In this document: piece after piece, positions 16,135 to 24,276 of the stretch | Layout: every line of letters starts with the position of its first letter | Position numbering within the stretch: the first letter of the stretch is position 1 | Notes under the pieces: model-generated | Databases searched by the model: none | What the model was told of the DNA's origin: nothing | Seen by the model: only the letters and a program-made list of their open reading frames with translations | Origin: Streptomyces scabichelini | Lineage (GTDB): Bacteria; Actinomycetota; Actinomycetes; Streptomycetales; Streptomycetaceae | Reading direction: 5' to 3' | Length of the DNA stretch: 46,451 bases | Assembly (NCBI RefSeq): GCF_011045015.1 | Contig: NZ_JAAKZY010000070.1 | Span: forward strand, 1 to 46,451 | Translations under genes and position numbers: made by a program

Positions 16135-16154
16135 AATTGCAAAATTTTGCAATT
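16135..16154. promoter_or_regulatory. Perfect 20-bp palindrome upstream of arsR-sulP
   Basis: AATTGCAAAATTTTGCAATT is a perfect palindrome with low GC in a roughly 70% GC region, placed in the promoter region of the arsR-sulP pair and just after the stop of the GH65 gene. ArsR proteins bind AT-rich dyads of this kind. This is the likely autoregulatory operator. Confidence 0.75.
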
Positions 16155-16164
16155 CTGCATCCGC

Positions 16165-18567
16165 TCAGTCCGCCAGAGGCAGTTCGCCGGACTCGCCGGG
16201 GTCGACCCGGACCGTGCGGTCGGGGAGCTGGATCTCGACGGGGTCGCGGTCGGAGGAGGGGACGTCGATGTTCAGGGTGCCGGGGCGCATGGTCAGGCGG
16301 ATGCCCCAGTGGCCCTGGTAGCGGACGGCGAAGCTGTACTGGGAGAGTTCCGGCAGCGGGACCGGGTCGAGCCAGAGGGCGCCGGAGCGGGTTTCCAGGC
16401 CGGTCAGGCCGCGCTGGACGAGGTCGAGGGTGCCGGCCATGGCGCCCAGGTGGATGCCTTCGCCGGTGGTGCCGCCCTGGAGGTCGGCGATGTCGCCCTT
16501 GAGGGCTTCCTGCGCGAACTCCCATGATTCGGCGCGCCGGGCGCGAGCCAGGATCCAGGCGTGCACAAGACCGCTCAGGGTGGAACCGTGGCTGGTGCGC
16601 CGCAGGTAGTAGTCGACCGTTCGCTGCCAGGTCGCCTCGTCGAGGCGGTGGCCCAACCGCTCGAAGAGGCCCCGTAGTTCGGCGGGCGAGAAGAGGTGGC
16701 CGAGCATGAGGACGTCGGCCTGTTTGGAGGCCTGGTAGCGGTTGACGGTGTCGCCCTCGGCCTCCAGGATCCGGTCGAGCCTGCGGATGTCGTCGTAACG
16801 GGCCCGGTAGCCGTCCCAGTCCAGCTCGGCCAGCTCTCCGTAGCCGTCGAACTGGCTGATCACCCCGGAGTGGAAGGGGACGTACAGCTTGTGCGAGACC
16901 TCCTCCCACCGGGCCAGGTCATCGTCGTCCAGGCCGGTGCGTTCGGTCAGTTCGAGGTGGCGCGGCTCGGGCAGGGCGCGTACGACGTCGAGGGTGCGGG
17001 CAAGGACCCAGGCGGCAGTGACGTTCGTGTAGGCGTTGTCGTCCAGGCCGGGGCGATCCGCGTCCGGATAGGCGTCGTGGTACTCGTCGGGGCCGACCAC
17101 GCCGCGGATGCGATAGCGGCCCAGGCGGTCGTCGTACGTGGCCGCGTCGGCCCAGAAGCGGGCGATGTGCAGCATCATCTCGGCGCCCTTGGTGTGCAGG
17201 AACTCCGCGTCTCCGGTGGCCTCGTAGTACTGCCACACGTTGTACGCGATCGCCGAGTCGACGTGGTGCTGGAGATGGGAGTGGTCGGGCAGCCAGCGGC
17301 CGGAGTGCGGGTTGAGGTGCAGCTTCTGGGTTTCCTCGCGGCCGTCGCTGCCGCTCTGCCACGGGTACATCGCCCCGGCCCGGCCCGCCCGGCGCGCGGC
17401 CCGGCGGGCCTGGTCCAGGCGCCGGTGACGGTAGGTGAGCAGGGCCCTCGACACCTCGGGGAAGTGCAGGTTCAGGTACGGCAGTACGAACAGCTCGTCC
17501 CAGAAGACGTGGCCGCGATACGCCTCGCCGTGCAGGCCCCGGGCCGGGACGCCGACGTCCAGTTCGGCGGTGTGCGGCGAGAGGGTCTGCAGGACGTGGA
17601 ACAGATGCAGCCGCAGAATGCGCCCGGCCTCGTTCGGGACCTTCAACTCGGCCCTGCGCCACAGCTGCTGCCAGGCGACGCGGTGCGAGGCGAGCAGTTC
17701 GTCCACGGTGCCCGCGTGCTCCACCCGCTCGACACAGGCCCGCACCGGATCACTGATCGCCCGGTCACGCGAGGTGTGCAGGGCGACGACCTTGTCGACG
17801 ACGGTGGGGCGCCCCGGGTGGAGGGTCAGCAGGAAGCGCTGGATCGCCTGGCCCGTCGCCTGCCGTGGCGGCAGCCGCTCCGCCGAGGCGCCGGCGCCGG
17901 TGCCGGTGCTGGTGCGGGCCGCGAGTCCGATGCCGACGTCGGAGGCGGACGTACGGCAGCGCAGCCACACGGTGTCCCGGTCCGCCTCCCCGGTGCGCAC
18001 CTGTACGAGGTGGTTGCCCGCCAGCTCGCGGTAGCGTGCGACACCGGTGTTGGTGACGGTGCCGTCCAGCGCGGCCTCCACCTCCAGCTCGTACGGTCCG
18101 CCCTCCGCGGTGAACTCCGTGCGGAGCACGGCCAGATGAGGGTCGGCCATGTGCACCAGGCGTAGGTGCCGCACATCGAGGACACGGTCGTCCTCCGCCT
18201 CGTACCGCGTCTCGCGGTGCAGGACGCCGGACCGCAGATCGAGGGCCTGCCGGTGCTCCACGCAAGCGTCGCTGTCCGGAGTGAGCCACGGTCCCGTGCC
18301 CTCACCGTCGACACGTCGGTAGCGCAGGAGCAGCCAGTTCGGGAGGTTGACCAGATCCTCGTTCTCGACCTGCCGCCCGGCGACGTTCGAGGTGAGCCGG
18401 TTGTAGCAGCCGGCCGCGTACGTGGCCGGGTAGTGCACGGCGTCCGCGGTGGACTCGGTGGCCGCCCCGCGCGTGGCGAAGTAGCCGTTGCCCAAGGTGC
18501 ACAGCGACTCCCTGAGCCGCTCCTGGTCGGGGTCGTAGCCCTCGTACTGCCAGATCCAGTCGTTCAC
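16165..18567 (-). CDS. Glycoside hydrolase family 65 protein (disaccharide phosphorylase/hydrolase)
   Basis: 800 aa, the normal GH65 length. The N terminus WIWQYEGYDPDQERLRESLC, then TLGNGYFATRGA, and the catalytic loop RGVVGPDEYHDAYPDADRPG (general acid Glu in GPDEYH) are family hallmarks; the small C-terminal beta domain is present. GH65 enzymes phosphorolyse maltose, trehalose, kojibiose or nigerose, or hydrolyse trehalose; which one cannot be told. GTG 18567 is chosen because conserved sequence begins there and GGAG lies 8 bases before. No beta-phosphoglucomutase gene is adjacent, so a hydrolase or stand-alone role is possible. Confidence 0.92.
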   Translation of the reverse strand: MNDWIWQYEGYDPDQERLRESLCTLGNGYFATRGAATESTADAVHYPATYAAGCYNRLTSNVAGRQVENEDLVNLPNWLLLRYRRVDGEGTGPWLTPDSDACVEHRQALDLRSGVLHRETRYEAEDDRVLDVRHLRLVHMADPHLAVLRTEFTAEGGPYELEVEAALDGTVTNTGVARYRELAGNHLVQVRTGEADRDTVWLRCRTSASDVGIGLAARTSTGTGAGASAERLPPRQATGQAIQRFLLTLHPGRPTVVDKVVALHTSRDRAISDPVRACVERVEHAGTVDELLASHRVAWQQLWRRAELKVPNEAGRILRLHLFHVLQTLSPHTAELDVGVPARGLHGEAYRGHVFWDELFVLPYLNLHFPEVSRALLTYRHRRLDQARRAARRAGRAGAMYPWQSGSDGREETQKLHLNPHSGRWLPDHSHLQHHVDSAIAYNVWQYYEATGDAEFLHTKGAEMMLHIARFWADAATYDDRLGRYRIRGVVGPDEYHDAYPDADRPGLDDNAYTNVTAAWVLARTLDVVRALPEPRHLELTERTGLDDDDLARWEEVSHKLYVPFHSGVISQFDGYGELAELDWDGYRARYDDIRRLDRILEAEGDTVNRYQASKQADVLMLGHLFSPAELRGLFERLGHRLDEATWQRTVDYYLRRTSHGSTLSGLVHAWILARARRAESWEFAQEALKGDIADLQGGTTGEGIHLGAMAGTLDLVQRGLTGLETRSGALWLDPVPLPELSQYSFAVRYQGHWGIRLTMRPGTLNIDVPSSDRDPVEIQLPDRTVRVDPGESGELPLAD

Positions 18568-18720
18568 TTCCCGTACTCCGGGTGATATGTCTGTGCCTCT
18601 GTGTGCCACCCGGGTGCCCGCGCACACCTTGGCGTAACGGGTCGCGCGACTCGTCACGCCGAGCCGCCCAGGCGAGGGCACGCGCGAGTGATCTGAGTCA
18701 CGTCAGCTTTCTGTCAGGCA

Positions 18721-18740
18721 ACTGACCGGATGGTGTCAGT
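18721..18740. promoter_or_regulatory. Inverted repeat upstream of the P450 operon
   Basis: ACTGAC (18721-18726) and GTCAGT (18735-18740) are perfect arms with 8 bases between, 90 bases before the P450 start. It lies in the 262-bp region between the divergent GH65 and P450 genes and could be the operator of the ring-cleavage operon. The binding protein may be the MarR regulator at the operon end, but that regulator's own promoter shows no clear copy. Confidence 0.45.
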
Positions 18741-18829
18741 CCGGTCCGCTTCCATGTGCTCATCGAGGCCTTCCATCACCGAATCCCCGGTCTCCGATCC
18801 CTTCGGAGCCCCCACCACCGAGGAGACAC

Positions 18830-20071
18830 ATGGCCGACACCGTGACCGGCTGTCCCGCGCACGCGGCGGAGCCGGTTCCCGAGTACCCCATGACCCGGGC
18901 CGCGGAACGCCCGCTCGCCCCGCCTCCGGCCGTGGAGCCGTTGCGGGCGGAGCAACCGATCGCCAAGGTCCGGATCTGGAACGGCGACACGCCCTGGCTG
19001 GTGACCAGGCACGCCGACCAGCGGACCCTGCTCACCGACCCCCGGGTCAGCAACGACGACTGCGCGTCGGGCTTTCCGTACGTCAACGCGCACCGGGCGG
19101 CCATCGCGGACAAGACCCCGAGGATGATCACCAACACGGACGCGCCGGAGCACACCCGGCTGCGCCGTTCCGTCAACGGGCCGTTCGTCGTCAAGCGGAT
19201 CGCGGCCATGCGGCCCGCCATCCAGAAGATGGTCGACGGCATGATCGACGACATGCTGGCCGGGCCGAACCCGGCCGACCTGCTCACGGCTCTGGCGCTG
19301 CCCGTGCCCTCGCTGGTCATCGCCGAGCTTCTCGGGGTGCCGTACAAGGACCACGCGTTCTTCCAGCGCAACGCCGGCCTCGTCCTCGACGGCTCGCTCT
19401 CGGCGGAGGAGGCGATGGTGCCGAGCCGCGAGCTGGCCCAGTATCTGGACACCCTGTTCCGGGAGAAGCTCGAGAACCCGGGCGAGGACGTGCTGTCCGA
19501 GATGGCCGGCCGGGTCAAGGCCGGCGAGATGGCCCACGTCGAGGCCGTCAACATGGGCGTCGCCATGCTCATCGCCGGGCACGAGACCACCGCGACGATG
19601 ATCAGCCTCGGCACCCTCGCCCTGCTGCAGAACCCCGACCAGCTCGCCGTGCTGCGCGACACCGACGACCCGAAGGTGATCGCGAAGGCGGTGGAGGAGC
19701 TGCTGCGCTACCTGAGCATCGTCCAGACCGGGGTGCGCAGGGTCGCCAAGGAGGATATCGAGATCGGCGACGTCGTCATCCGCGCCGGAGACGGCATCAT
19801 CTTCGACCTGCACGCCGCGAACTGGGACTCGGAGGCGTTCCCCGAGAGCGAGCGGCTGGACCTGAGCCGCCCCGCACGCCACCATCAGGCGTTCGGCTAC
19901 GGCCCCCACCAGTGTCTGGGGCAGAACCTCGCCCGCCTGGAGCTGGAGGTCGTCTACGGCACCCTGTACCGCCGTATCCCCACCCTCCGACTGGCTACCA
20001 CCGTCGACCGGTTGGAGTTCGACCACACCGGCACGACCTACGGCGTCCACTCCCTGCCCGTCACCTGGTGA
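18830..20071 (+). CDS. Cytochrome P450
   Basis: 413 aa soluble bacterial P450. The I-helix oxygen-activation motif AGHETT is at residues 249-254, the K-helix ExxR at 290-293, and the haem loop FGYGPHQCLG has ligand Cys362. MITNTDAPEHTRLRRSVNGP is the usual C-helix region of actinobacterial class I enzymes. ACACATGG is preceded by GAGGAG. Electrons should come from the ferredoxin and reductase encoded next. The context suggests hydroxylation of a ring-containing substrate as the first step of the pathway encoded to 25932. Confidence 0.95.
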   Translation: MADTVTGCPAHAAEPVPEYPMTRAAERPLAPPPAVEPLRAEQPIAKVRIWNGDTPWLVTRHADQRTLLTDPRVSNDDCASGFPYVNAHRAAIADKTPRMITNTDAPEHTRLRRSVNGPFVVKRIAAMRPAIQKMVDGMIDDMLAGPNPADLLTALALPVPSLVIAELLGVPYKDHAFFQRNAGLVLDGSLSAEEAMVPSRELAQYLDTLFREKLENPGEDVLSEMAGRVKAGEMAHVEAVNMGVAMLIAGHETTATMISLGTLALLQNPDQLAVLRDTDDPKVIAKAVEELLRYLSIVQTGVRRVAKEDIEIGDVVIRAGDGIIFDLHAANWDSEAFPESERLDLSRPARHHQAFGYGPHQCLGQNLARLELEVVYGTLYRRIPTLRLATTVDRLEFDHTGTTYGVHSLPVTW

Positions 20072-20100
20072 CCCATCACGTACCGAAGGAGGAAACACCC

Positions 20101-20298
20101 ATGCGTGTGGAACTGGACGAGCCGAAATGCGTGGCAGCGGGGCAGTGCGTCATGGCCTCTCCCGAGGTGTTCGACCAGCGGGACGAGGACGGCGTCGCCG
20201 TCCTGCTGGCCGAGACACCTGACGTCGACCTCCTGGACGGAGTGCGCGAGGCCGTGGCGATCTGCCCGGCCGCCGCCATCCGGCTGGTGGAGCAGTGA
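20101..20298 (+). CDS. [3Fe-4S] ferredoxin, P450 partner
   Basis: 65 aa beginning MRVELDEPKCVAAGQCVMAS. Cysteines at 10, 16 and 55 (CVAAGQC and CPAA) with Ala at 13 instead of a fourth ligand define the [3Fe-4S] ferredoxins that serve Streptomyces P450s. AGGAGGAAACACCC gives a very strong ribosome site. Its TGA overlaps the GTG of the reductase gene (GTGA), so the pair is made together. Confidence 0.95.
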   Translation: MRVELDEPKCVAAGQCVMASPEVFDQRDEDGVAVLLAETPDVDLLDGVREAVAICPAAAIRLVEQ

Positions 20299-21512
20299 AG
20301 CAGGTCGTGGTCGTCGGCGCCTCCGCCGCCGGTCTCGCGGCGGTCGAGACGCTGCGCCGGGAGGGCTACGACGGCACGCTCACCCTCGTCGGGGACGAGC
20401 CGCACACCCCGTACGACCGCCCGCCGCTGTCCAAGCAGATCCTCTCCGGCGAGTGGGGCACCGAGCGGCTCGCCCTTCGTGCCGCGACCGACCTCGACGC
20501 CCTCGGCCTCGATCTTCGGCTGGGAGCCGCCGCGACGGGCCTCGAACTCGCCGACCGCACAGTGCACTTGGCCGACGGGACCCGGCTGCCGTACGACGGC
20601 CTGATCGTGGCCACGGGTGTCAGGCCGCGCCGCCTGCCCGGTGAGGGCGCGCATGTGCTGCGGACCCTGGACGACGCCCTGACCCTGCGGGACCGACTGG
20701 AACCCGGGCGGCGCCTCGTGGTGGTCGGTGCCGGATTCCTCGGCGCGGAGGCCGCCGCGGTGGCCCGGGGCCTCGGCTGCGAGGTCACCCTCCTGGAACC
20801 GGCCCCGGTGCCGCTGGCCCACGCGGTCGGCGAGGAGGTCGGGCGCGTGCTGTCGAGGGCCCATCTGGACCATGGGGTCGATCTGCGTACCGGGGTCACC
20901 GTGACCGCGGTGACCGAGGACGGCGTACGGCTCGCGGACGGCGAACTCGTCGACGCCGACGAGGTGCTGGTCGCCGTCGGCTCGCTGCCGAACACCGAGT
21001 GGCTCGCGGACAGCGGCCTGACGGTGGGCGACGGTGTGATCTGCGACGTGTACTGCGAAGCCGCGCGGGATGTGTACGCGGCCGGTGACATCGCCCGCTG
21101 GTACAACCCGCTGTTCGCTGTGCCGATGCGCGTCGAGCACCGCACGAACGCCGCCGAGCAGGGCATGGCCGCGGCCCGCAACCTCCTGAACCGCGAGACG
21201 CGCAAGCCGTTCACGCCGGTGCCCTACTTCTGGTCCGACCAGTACGACATGAAGATCCAGGCCTACGGCCACCTGCGCGGCCATGACGAAGTCGCCGTCG
21301 TGGAGGGGAATCCGGCCGAACGCCGGTTCCTGGCCGCCTACCGCAGCGGCGACCGCCTGGTGGGCGCCCTCGCGGTGGGGATGACGCCGAAGGCGATCAG
21401 GCCCTGGCGGCAGGCCATCGCGACTCGTTCGGCCTGGCACGAGGCGGTACCGGCCGCGACATCGGCAACACAGGCTGCAATCAAGGAGGTTGTCCATGGT
21501 GGACCGTCCTGA
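20295..21512 (+). CDS. NAD(P)H-ferredoxin reductase
   Basis: 405 aa of the BphA4/putidaredoxin-reductase type. The FAD motif VVVGASAAGLAAVETLRREG is at residues 5-24, the NAD(P)H motif VVGAGFLGAEAAAVARGLG near 140-160, and the second FAD contact DVYAAGDIARW near 260. The C-terminal domain has VPYFWSDQYDMKIQAYGHLR. It passes electrons from NAD(P)H to the ferredoxin. The GTG start overlaps the ferredoxin stop, and its 3' end overlaps the SDR gene by 17 bases. Confidence 0.95.
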   Translation: MKQVVVVGASAAGLAAVETLRREGYDGTLTLVGDEPHTPYDRPPLSKQILSGEWGTERLALRAATDLDALGLDLRLGAAATGLELADRTVHLADGTRLPYDGLIVATGVRPRRLPGEGAHVLRTLDDALTLRDRLEPGRRLVVVGAGFLGAEAAAVARGLGCEVTLLEPAPVPLAHAVGEEVGRVLSRAHLDHGVDLRTGVTVTAVTEDGVRLADGELVDADEVLVAVGSLPNTEWLADSGLTVGDGVICDVYCEAARDVYAAGDIARWYNPLFAVPMRVEHRTNAAEQGMAAARNLLNRETRKPFTPVPYFWSDQYDMKIQAYGHLRGHDEVAVVEGNPAERRFLAAYRSGDRLVGALAVGMTPKAIRPWRQAIATRSAWHEAVPAATSATQAAIKEVVHGGPS

Positions 21513-22323
21513 CGTTCTCGTGGTCACAGGGGCCGGAGGCATGGGCTCGGCGGTCGCGCGGCGGCTGGGCAGCGGGCGCACCGTGATCGTCGCCGACGCC
21601 TCGCTCGCTCAACTCGACCGGCTCGTCGACGCGTTGAGCAGCGAGGGCTATGCCGCTCAGGGCGTGGTCACCGACGTGTCCGACCGGAAGTCGGTCGAGA
21701 AGCTCGCGGAAACGGCGTCCGGGGAGGGCCGGTTGGCCGCCGTGGTGCACACCGCGGGGGTGTCCCCCGCGACCGGGTCGGCGAAGACGATCTTCGAGGT
21801 CGACCTGGTCGGCACGGTCCATGTGATCGACGCCTTCGAGAAGGTGGCCGTCCGGGGCACGTCCCTGGTCTGCGTCTCCAGCATGGCCGGTCATTACGCT
21901 TCCCTGAGCCGGGAGGAGGAGGCCGCCCTCGCGACGGTTCCCGCGGAGGAACTGATGGAGCTCGACGTCGTCACCGCCGTGGGGGACAACGCGGCCGGCG
22001 CCTACGTCCTGTCCAAGCGTGCCAACCACGTACGGGTCCAGGCCGCCGCGCTCGCCTGGAACCTCCGCGGCGCCCGGATCAACACCCTCAGCCCCGGCGT
22101 GATCTCCACCGCGATGGCGCAGGCGGAGGCCGAGTCGGAGACCGGCGCGCACATGCTGCAGACGCTGGAGGCGTGCGGCGCGGGCCGTATGGGAACGACA
22201 GGGGAGATCGCCGACGCCGCGGCGTTCCTCGCCGGCCCGGAATCGCGCTACATCACCGGTACCGACCTGCTCGTCGACGGCGGTCAGGCCGCATGGATCC
22301 GCCGGCACAGGCCGACGCACTGA
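21496..22323 (+). CDS. Short-chain dehydrogenase/reductase
   Basis: 275 aa. The N-terminal cofactor loop is VVTGAGGMGSAVARRLG. The catalytic Tyr-Lys pair is in AYVLSKRAN, with the preceding Ser in VCVSSMAG. The C terminus ITGTDLLVDGGQAAW is typical. An inserted stretch between the Ser and Tyr (ASLSREEEAALATVPAEEL) is somewhat longer than in classical SDRs. AAGGAGGTTGTCC precedes the ATG at 21496. In this operon it probably oxidises the alcohol made by the P450 to the ketone used by the Baeyer-Villiger enzyme. Confidence 0.92.
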   Translation: MVDRPDVLVVTGAGGMGSAVARRLGSGRTVIVADASLAQLDRLVDALSSEGYAAQGVVTDVSDRKSVEKLAETASGEGRLAAVVHTAGVSPATGSAKTIFEVDLVGTVHVIDAFEKVAVRGTSLVCVSSMAGHYASLSREEEAALATVPAEELMELDVVTAVGDNAAGAYVLSKRANHVRVQAAALAWNLRGARINTLSPGVISTAMAQAEAESETGAHMLQTLEACGAGRMGTTGEIADAAAFLAGPESRYITGTDLLVDGGQAAWIRRHRPTH

Positions 22324-22358
22324 CGGCCGGAGACCGACGGCCGACGCACTGACGGCCG
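22310..22358. repeat. 20-bp direct repeat over the SDR stop codon
   Basis: GGCCGACGCACTGACGGCCG occurs at 22310-22329 and again at 22339-22358, a 29-bp period. The first copy contains the SDR stop TGA. It is likely a small tandem duplication in the SDR-BVMO spacer. Confidence 0.8.
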
Positions 22359-22432
22359 CGCCACGCGGGCGGAGACCGGTCAACGGCATGCCGCACAACG
22401 GTAGTTACTCACGGACAGCAGAGAGGACACGG

Positions 22433-24262
22433 ATGTCCACCCCCCACAATCCGTCCACCACCACCCCCTCGACCCAGGAGGAACCAGGCCTCGACCTGGA
22501 CGCCCTGCGCGAGAAGTACCGGGCCGAGCGCGACCGCCGGATCCGCCCCGACGGCAACCGGCAGTACAAGCGCCTCGTCGGCGAGTTCGCCTCGTACGCC
22601 GACGATCCGTACACCGAGTTCATGCCCCGGGAGCCGCTCCACGACCGGGTCGAGGCGCTGGTCGTCGGGGGTGGCTTCGGCGGTCTGCTCGCCGGCGCGC
22701 GGCTGCGCCAGGCGGGCGTGCGGGACATCCGGATCATCGAGCAGGCCGGGGACTTCGGCGGGACCTGGTACTGGAACCGCTATCCCGGCATCCACTGCGA
22801 CATCGAGTCGTACGTCTACATGCCCCTGCTCGAAGAGGTCGGCTACGTCCCCAAGTGGAAGTACGCGCCGGGCGAGGAGATCCGGCAGCACGCACAGGCC
22901 ATCGGAAAGCACTTCGACCTCTACGACGGTGCCTGCTTCCAGACGCAGGTCACCGAACTGCGCTGGGACGACACCGAGTTGGAGTGGATCGTCGCCACCG
23001 ACCGCGGCGACCGCATGCGGGCCCGGTACGTGGTCGTGTCGAGCGGAACGCTCAGCCAGGCGAAACTCCCGGGCATCCCCGGCATCGAGACGTATCGGGG
23101 GCACGCCTTCCACACCAGCCGCTGGGACTACGCGTACACCGGCGGCGACGCGAACGGGAACCTGCACAAGCTGGCCGACAAGCGGGTGGCGGTCATCGGC
23201 ACCGGTGCGACGGCCATCCAGATCGTGCCGCACCTGGGACGCGACGCGCAGCACCTGTACCTGTTCCAGCGCACACCGTCCTCGGTGGACGTGCGCGGCC
23301 AGCGCCCCACGGATCCACAGTGGGCGAAGTCGCTCACCCTCGGCTGGCAGAAGCGCCGCAGGGAGAACTTCCTCGCGCTCGTCACCGGCGGCCAGGCGGA
23401 CGAGGATCTGGTGGACGACGGCTGGACCTCCACCGCCCGGCTTCAGCAGAAGCTCATCCCGAACAACAACTACGCGGACGTGTCCCCCGAGGAGCGGGAA
23501 CGGCTGTACGAGCTCGCCGACTTCCAGAAGATGAACGAGATCCGCGCCCGCGTGGACGCGATCGTGGAGGACCCGGCCACGGCCGAGCTGCTCAAGCCCT
23601 GGTACCGCTACATGTGCAAGCGGCCCACGTTCAGCGACACCTACCTGGACACCTTCAACCGGCCCGACGTGACCCTGGTGGACACGGCCGACCACGGGGG
23701 CGTCGAGCGCATCACCGAGGACGCGATCGTGGTCGGCGGCAAGGAGTACGAGGTCGACTGCATCATCTTCGCGACCGGTTTCCAGGTCGGCGTCTCGGGG
23801 ATCCTTTCCGGACTCATCCCGGTGCACGGCCGCGGTGGCGTCAGCCTGCTGGAGACCTGGATGAAGGAGGGTCCGAAGACGCTGCACGGCTTCTACAGCC
23901 ACGGCTTCCCGAACCTCTTCCAGCTGGGCCCGCTGCAGAACGCCAGTGCCGTCAACTTCGTACACGTCCTGGACGAGCAGGCCACGCACGTGGCCGAGGT
24001 CGTCGGCGAGGCCCGCAAGCGGCAGGCCCGGTACGTCGAGCCGAGCGCGGAGGCCGAGGCCGCCTGGGTGGCCACGATCCGGGAGAAGGCGGCCGATCTG
24101 TACGCCTTCCAGGCCGAGTGCACTCCCGGCTACTACAACAACGAGGGCAAGCCGAGGGAGCGCAGCGAGTCGTACGGCGACGGTCCGATCGCGTTCCACG
24201 AACTGCTCCGGCGCTGGCGCGAGAACGGCGGCATGCGCGACGTCCTCGTCGCAGCCGAATGA
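22433..24262 (+). CDS. Flavin-dependent Baeyer-Villiger monooxygenase
   Basis: 609 aa. Two Rossmann motifs are seen, GGGFGG (about 79-84) for FAD and VIGTGATAIQIVPHLG (about 254-269) for NADPH. Between them is the Baeyer-Villiger fingerprint, here YRGHAFHTSRWDY (221-233), with the conserved His and Trp. The N-terminal extension of about 70 residues before the FAD motif resembles larger BVMOs acting on steroid or macrocyclic ketones (CPDMO/PAMO-like branch). It should convert a ketone to an ester or lactone. GAGAGGACACGG precedes the ATG at 22433; an upstream ATG at 22388 has no good ribosome site. It lies 109 bp after the SDR. Confidence 0.94.
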   Translation: MSTPHNPSTTTPSTQEEPGLDLDALREKYRAERDRRIRPDGNRQYKRLVGEFASYADDPYTEFMPREPLHDRVEALVVGGGFGGLLAGARLRQAGVRDIRIIEQAGDFGGTWYWNRYPGIHCDIESYVYMPLLEEVGYVPKWKYAPGEEIRQHAQAIGKHFDLYDGACFQTQVTELRWDDTELEWIVATDRGDRMRARYVVVSSGTLSQAKLPGIPGIETYRGHAFHTSRWDYAYTGGDANGNLHKLADKRVAVIGTGATAIQIVPHLGRDAQHLYLFQRTPSSVDVRGQRPTDPQWAKSLTLGWQKRRRENFLALVTGGQADEDLVDDGWTSTARLQQKLIPNNNYADVSPEERERLYELADFQKMNEIRARVDAIVEDPATAELLKPWYRYMCKRPTFSDTYLDTFNRPDVTLVDTADHGGVERITEDAIVVGGKEYEVDCIIFATGFQVGVSGILSGLIPVHGRGGVSLLETWMKEGPKTLHGFYSHGFPNLFQLGPLQNASAVNFVHVLDEQATHVAEVVGEARKRQARYVEPSAEAEAAWVATIREKAADLYAFQAECTPGYYNNEGKPRERSESYGDGPIAFHELLRRWRENGGMRDVLVAAE

Positions 24263-24276
24263 GAGAGGGAGTGACG

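Noticed and set aside
13982..16909. 975-codon frame joining SulP to upstream sequence
   Set aside because: The part before GTG 15733 runs antisense-like through arsR and GH65 coding DNA in another frame; the real start overlaps the arsR stop.
22409..24199. 596-codon minus-strand frame opposite the BVMO gene
   Set aside because: GC-rich antisense frame with no recognisable motif.
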